The translations under genes and the position numbers were made by a program. Below are positions 41,187-42,582 of a stretch of 42,582 nt of DNA, piece by piece; the stretch's first letter is position 1; the number at the start of each line of letters is the position of its first letter. This DNA is from Clostridium sp. UBA1056. Lineage in GTDB: Bacteria > Bacillota > Clostridia > Clostridiales > Clostridiaceae. The notes beneath the pieces are model-generated. The model did not search any database. It was not told the origin of the DNA and saw only the letters and a list, made by a program, of their open reading frames with translations. Location of the stretch: NCBI GenBank assembly GCA_002316385.1, contig DCDL01000021.1, positions 17,477 through 60,058 on the forward strand, in the 5' to 3' direction.

Positions 41187-42224
41187 ATGAAAACTACAAA
41201 CGAGAAATTATTAGATTGGGCAATAGACAAAATAAAAAAAGAATATAAAGATGATATTGCCTTATTGATTGGCAATAGCGCATTAAAAATGAAACAAGAT
41301 ACTGAAGGAGTATGCTTTGATTATTTCGTTCCATTAAATGAAAAAGGAAATAACCTTGCGAAGACATTTATCATTGATGGAATAGGGTATGATCTGTATC
41401 CGAGGTCTTGGAAAAGAATTGGGAATATGGCAAACTTGGATGACTATAATCCAACTTGCTTAGGTCACTCTCAAATTCTTTATTATAGAAATGAAGAAGA
41501 TAAAAATCAATTTCTTACTATGCAAAAAAAATTACAGGAAAACCTTGAAAATGTGGAATTTATGTTCAAAAAATCACTTGAAAAGTTAAATGTAGCCACG
41601 GAAATTTACCAAACAATGATGTTTGAGGATAGCATTGGTAAAGTTAGAATGGCTGCTGGATTTATAGCTGATTTTCTTTCTGTTGCAGTTGCTTTTGTAA
41701 ATCAGACCTATTTTAAATACAGTCAAGTTGAGCAAATGAAAGAGCTTTCAGAAATGAAAGAAATTCCTGAGAATTTCATACAATATTATAAAGCTATCAT
41801 TAATGCAACTTCTGTTGACGAATTAAAGCATTTATGCCATGTAATGATTCTATCTACACGCAAATTTATGATTAAAAATAATCCTAAAAAAGATGATAAT
41901 ATTTATAATACAAACTTTTATAATTTGGCTGATTGGTTTCAAGAACTTTGTTATACTTGGAGAAGAGTTTACTATTATTGTGACCAAAGAGATACTGAAA
42001 AAGTTTTTGTATGGGGCTGTTATTTGCAGGAGGAACTTAATACCGTAAAAGAAGAATTTGGACTTAAAGAAATGGACTTACTTTCCCAGTTTGATACAAA
42101 GGATTTATCGATATTCCGTCAGTGTGCAGAAGAATTGGAAAAGTATATTATAGATGAAATTAACAAACATGGTGTTGAGTTGGATATATATAATACTGTT
42201 GAAAATTTCTTAGCGAAAAATTAA
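41187..42224 (+). CDS. Nucleotidyltransferase-like protein
   Basis: A 345-residue soluble protein. The N-terminal part reads DDIALLIGNSALKMKQDTEG followed by VCFDYFVPLN and IIDGIGYDLYPRSWKRI, which resembles the G-S-x9-12-D-x-D arrangement of nucleotidyltransferase-fold proteins in a degenerate form (GNS, then D-T and FDYF). The helical C-terminal part (about 110-345, with SIGKVRMAAGFIADFLSVAV) is like the helical domain of such enzymes. A drug or small-molecule nucleotidyltransferase is possible; function is not proven. The ribosome site is AAAGGTGG. It is co-transcribed with the small HTH gene 21 bases downstream. Confidence 0.65.
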   Translation: MKTTNEKLLDWAIDKIKKEYKDDIALLIGNSALKMKQDTEGVCFDYFVPLNEKGNNLAKTFIIDGIGYDLYPRSWKRIGNMANLDDYNPTCLGHSQILYYRNEEDKNQFLTMQKKLQENLENVEFMFKKSLEKLNVATEIYQTMMFEDSIGKVRMAAGFIADFLSVAVAFVNQTYFKYSQVEQMKELSEMKEIPENFIQYYKAIINATSVDELKHLCHVMILSTRKFMIKNNPKKDDNIYNTNFYNLADWFQELCYTWRRVYYYCDQRDTEKVFVWGCYLQEELNTVKEEFGLKEMDLLSQFDTKDLSIFRQCAEELEKYIIDEINKHGVELDIYNTVENFLAKN

Positions 42225-42245
42225 TAGAAAGCTGAGGGTTTTTCA

Positions 42246-42503
42246 ATGAAATATAGAAATGCTTCAGATATACTGCCAGACAAATTGTTAAAGGAATTGC
42301 AAAAGTATGTTTCTGGTGAGGCATTATATGTTCCATCAGACAAAGAGAGAAGAAAATGGGGAGATGGTTCAGGAGCAAGAAAATTCTATGCCCAGAGAAA
42401 TGAAGAAATTAGATATAAATTTTTTCATAAAGTTAGCATTGAACACCTTGCAGAAGAATATTGCCTCTCTACAGAAACAATTCGAAAAATTGTTTATAAA
42501 TAA
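42246..42503 (+). CDS. CD3324-family small HTH protein
   Basis: An 85-residue protein. It has the CD3324-type opening MKYRNASDILPDKLLKELQKYV, split here as MKYRNASDILPDKLL and KELQKYVSGEALYVPSDKE, then a basic stretch and the HTH IEHLAEEYCLSTETIRKIVY at the C-terminus (about 64-84). It resembles Mor-like phage activators, and many clostridial genomes have several copies. It follows the nucleotidyltransferase-like gene at 21 bases, so it may be the operon's own regulator acting at the palindromes near 41105-41157. That role is inference. Confidence 0.8.
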   Translation: MKYRNASDILPDKLLKELQKYVSGEALYVPSDKERRKWGDGSGARKFYAQRNEEIRYKFFHKVSIEHLAEEYCLSTETIRKIVYK

Positions 42504-42520
42504 TTTACTCTAAAATAAAT

Positions 42521-42582
42521 GGGGCCTTCGTAAAATATATTACTAATCTTATATAAAATGTTGAAGTGCTTATTCAATATTT
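42521..42582. mobile_element. MITE-like element, left end, cut by the window edge
   Basis: GGGGCCTTCGTAAAATATAT (42521 on) matches the left end of the element at 24428. The last bases, GCTTATTCAATATTT, match the middle of the partial copy at 36181-36250. The right end lies outside the window. Confidence 0.7.

Overview
The window is AT-rich (by eye about 30% G+C), uses strong GGAGG-type ribosome binding sites, and ends most operons with short hairpins followed by T-runs. Its proteins (VanZ, HelD, DUF1835, DUF3795, CD3324-type, PocR-AraC, many GNATs) are of Firmicute type. It looks like an accessory-rich stretch of a Clostridium chromosome. The species cannot be named from the sequence alone. 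I see no tRNA, rRNA, CRISPR array, intact IS or phage structural gene.

Layout. (1) 1-7490: nutrient utilisation. An MFS permease and an X-Pro dipeptidyl-peptidase (pepX) share a duplicated leader hairpin. A divergent PocR/AraC regulator faces a GH3 beta-glucosidase. (2) 7557-15090: a four-gene ABC transporter/two-component operon (permease, ATPase, response regulator, kinase), then helD; this looks like a cell-envelope or drug-stress module. (3) 15100-31000: many single small genes: GNAT acetyltransferases, a GyrI-like domain protein, DUF3795, DUF1835, a chemotaxis receptor, a HAD hydrolase, a ferredoxin, an MBL hydrolase, an APH-like kinase, VanZ and a methyltransferase. They are interspersed with gene remnants: phosphodiesterase, methyltransferase, Dam-replacing wHTH, a Tn554-type TnpC and a truncated GNAT. 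(4) 31000-36000, mostly minus strand: an Eis-like acetyltransferase, an AraC/GyrI regulator, a membrane-anchored Mrr-like nuclease, and a two-gene operon of a FabH-like enzyme lacking the usual catalytic Asn plus a small partner protein. (5) 36350-42582: dCMP deaminase-like enzyme, BrnQ, nitroreductase, GNAT, MBL hydrolase, a nucleotidyltransferase-like protein and a CD3324-type small HTH protein.

The non-coding DNA is at least as interesting as the genes. It holds a short MITE-like element in three places (24428-24533, a partial copy near 36181-36250, and one entering the right edge at 42521). Three related hairpin repeats flank the DUF1835 and chemoreceptor genes. A promoter-led RNA at about 15150-15306 can form a pseudoknot that competes with its terminator. 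Two promoters (36017-36045 minus, 41105-41133 plus) are each bracketed by an inverted repeat.

The best candidates for something undescribed are the FabH-like/small-protein operon and the 15150 RNA. The region as a whole reads as an insertion-prone, decaying accessory zone rich in small-molecule-modifying enzymes. All family assignments come from reading the translated sequence; no database search was possible.
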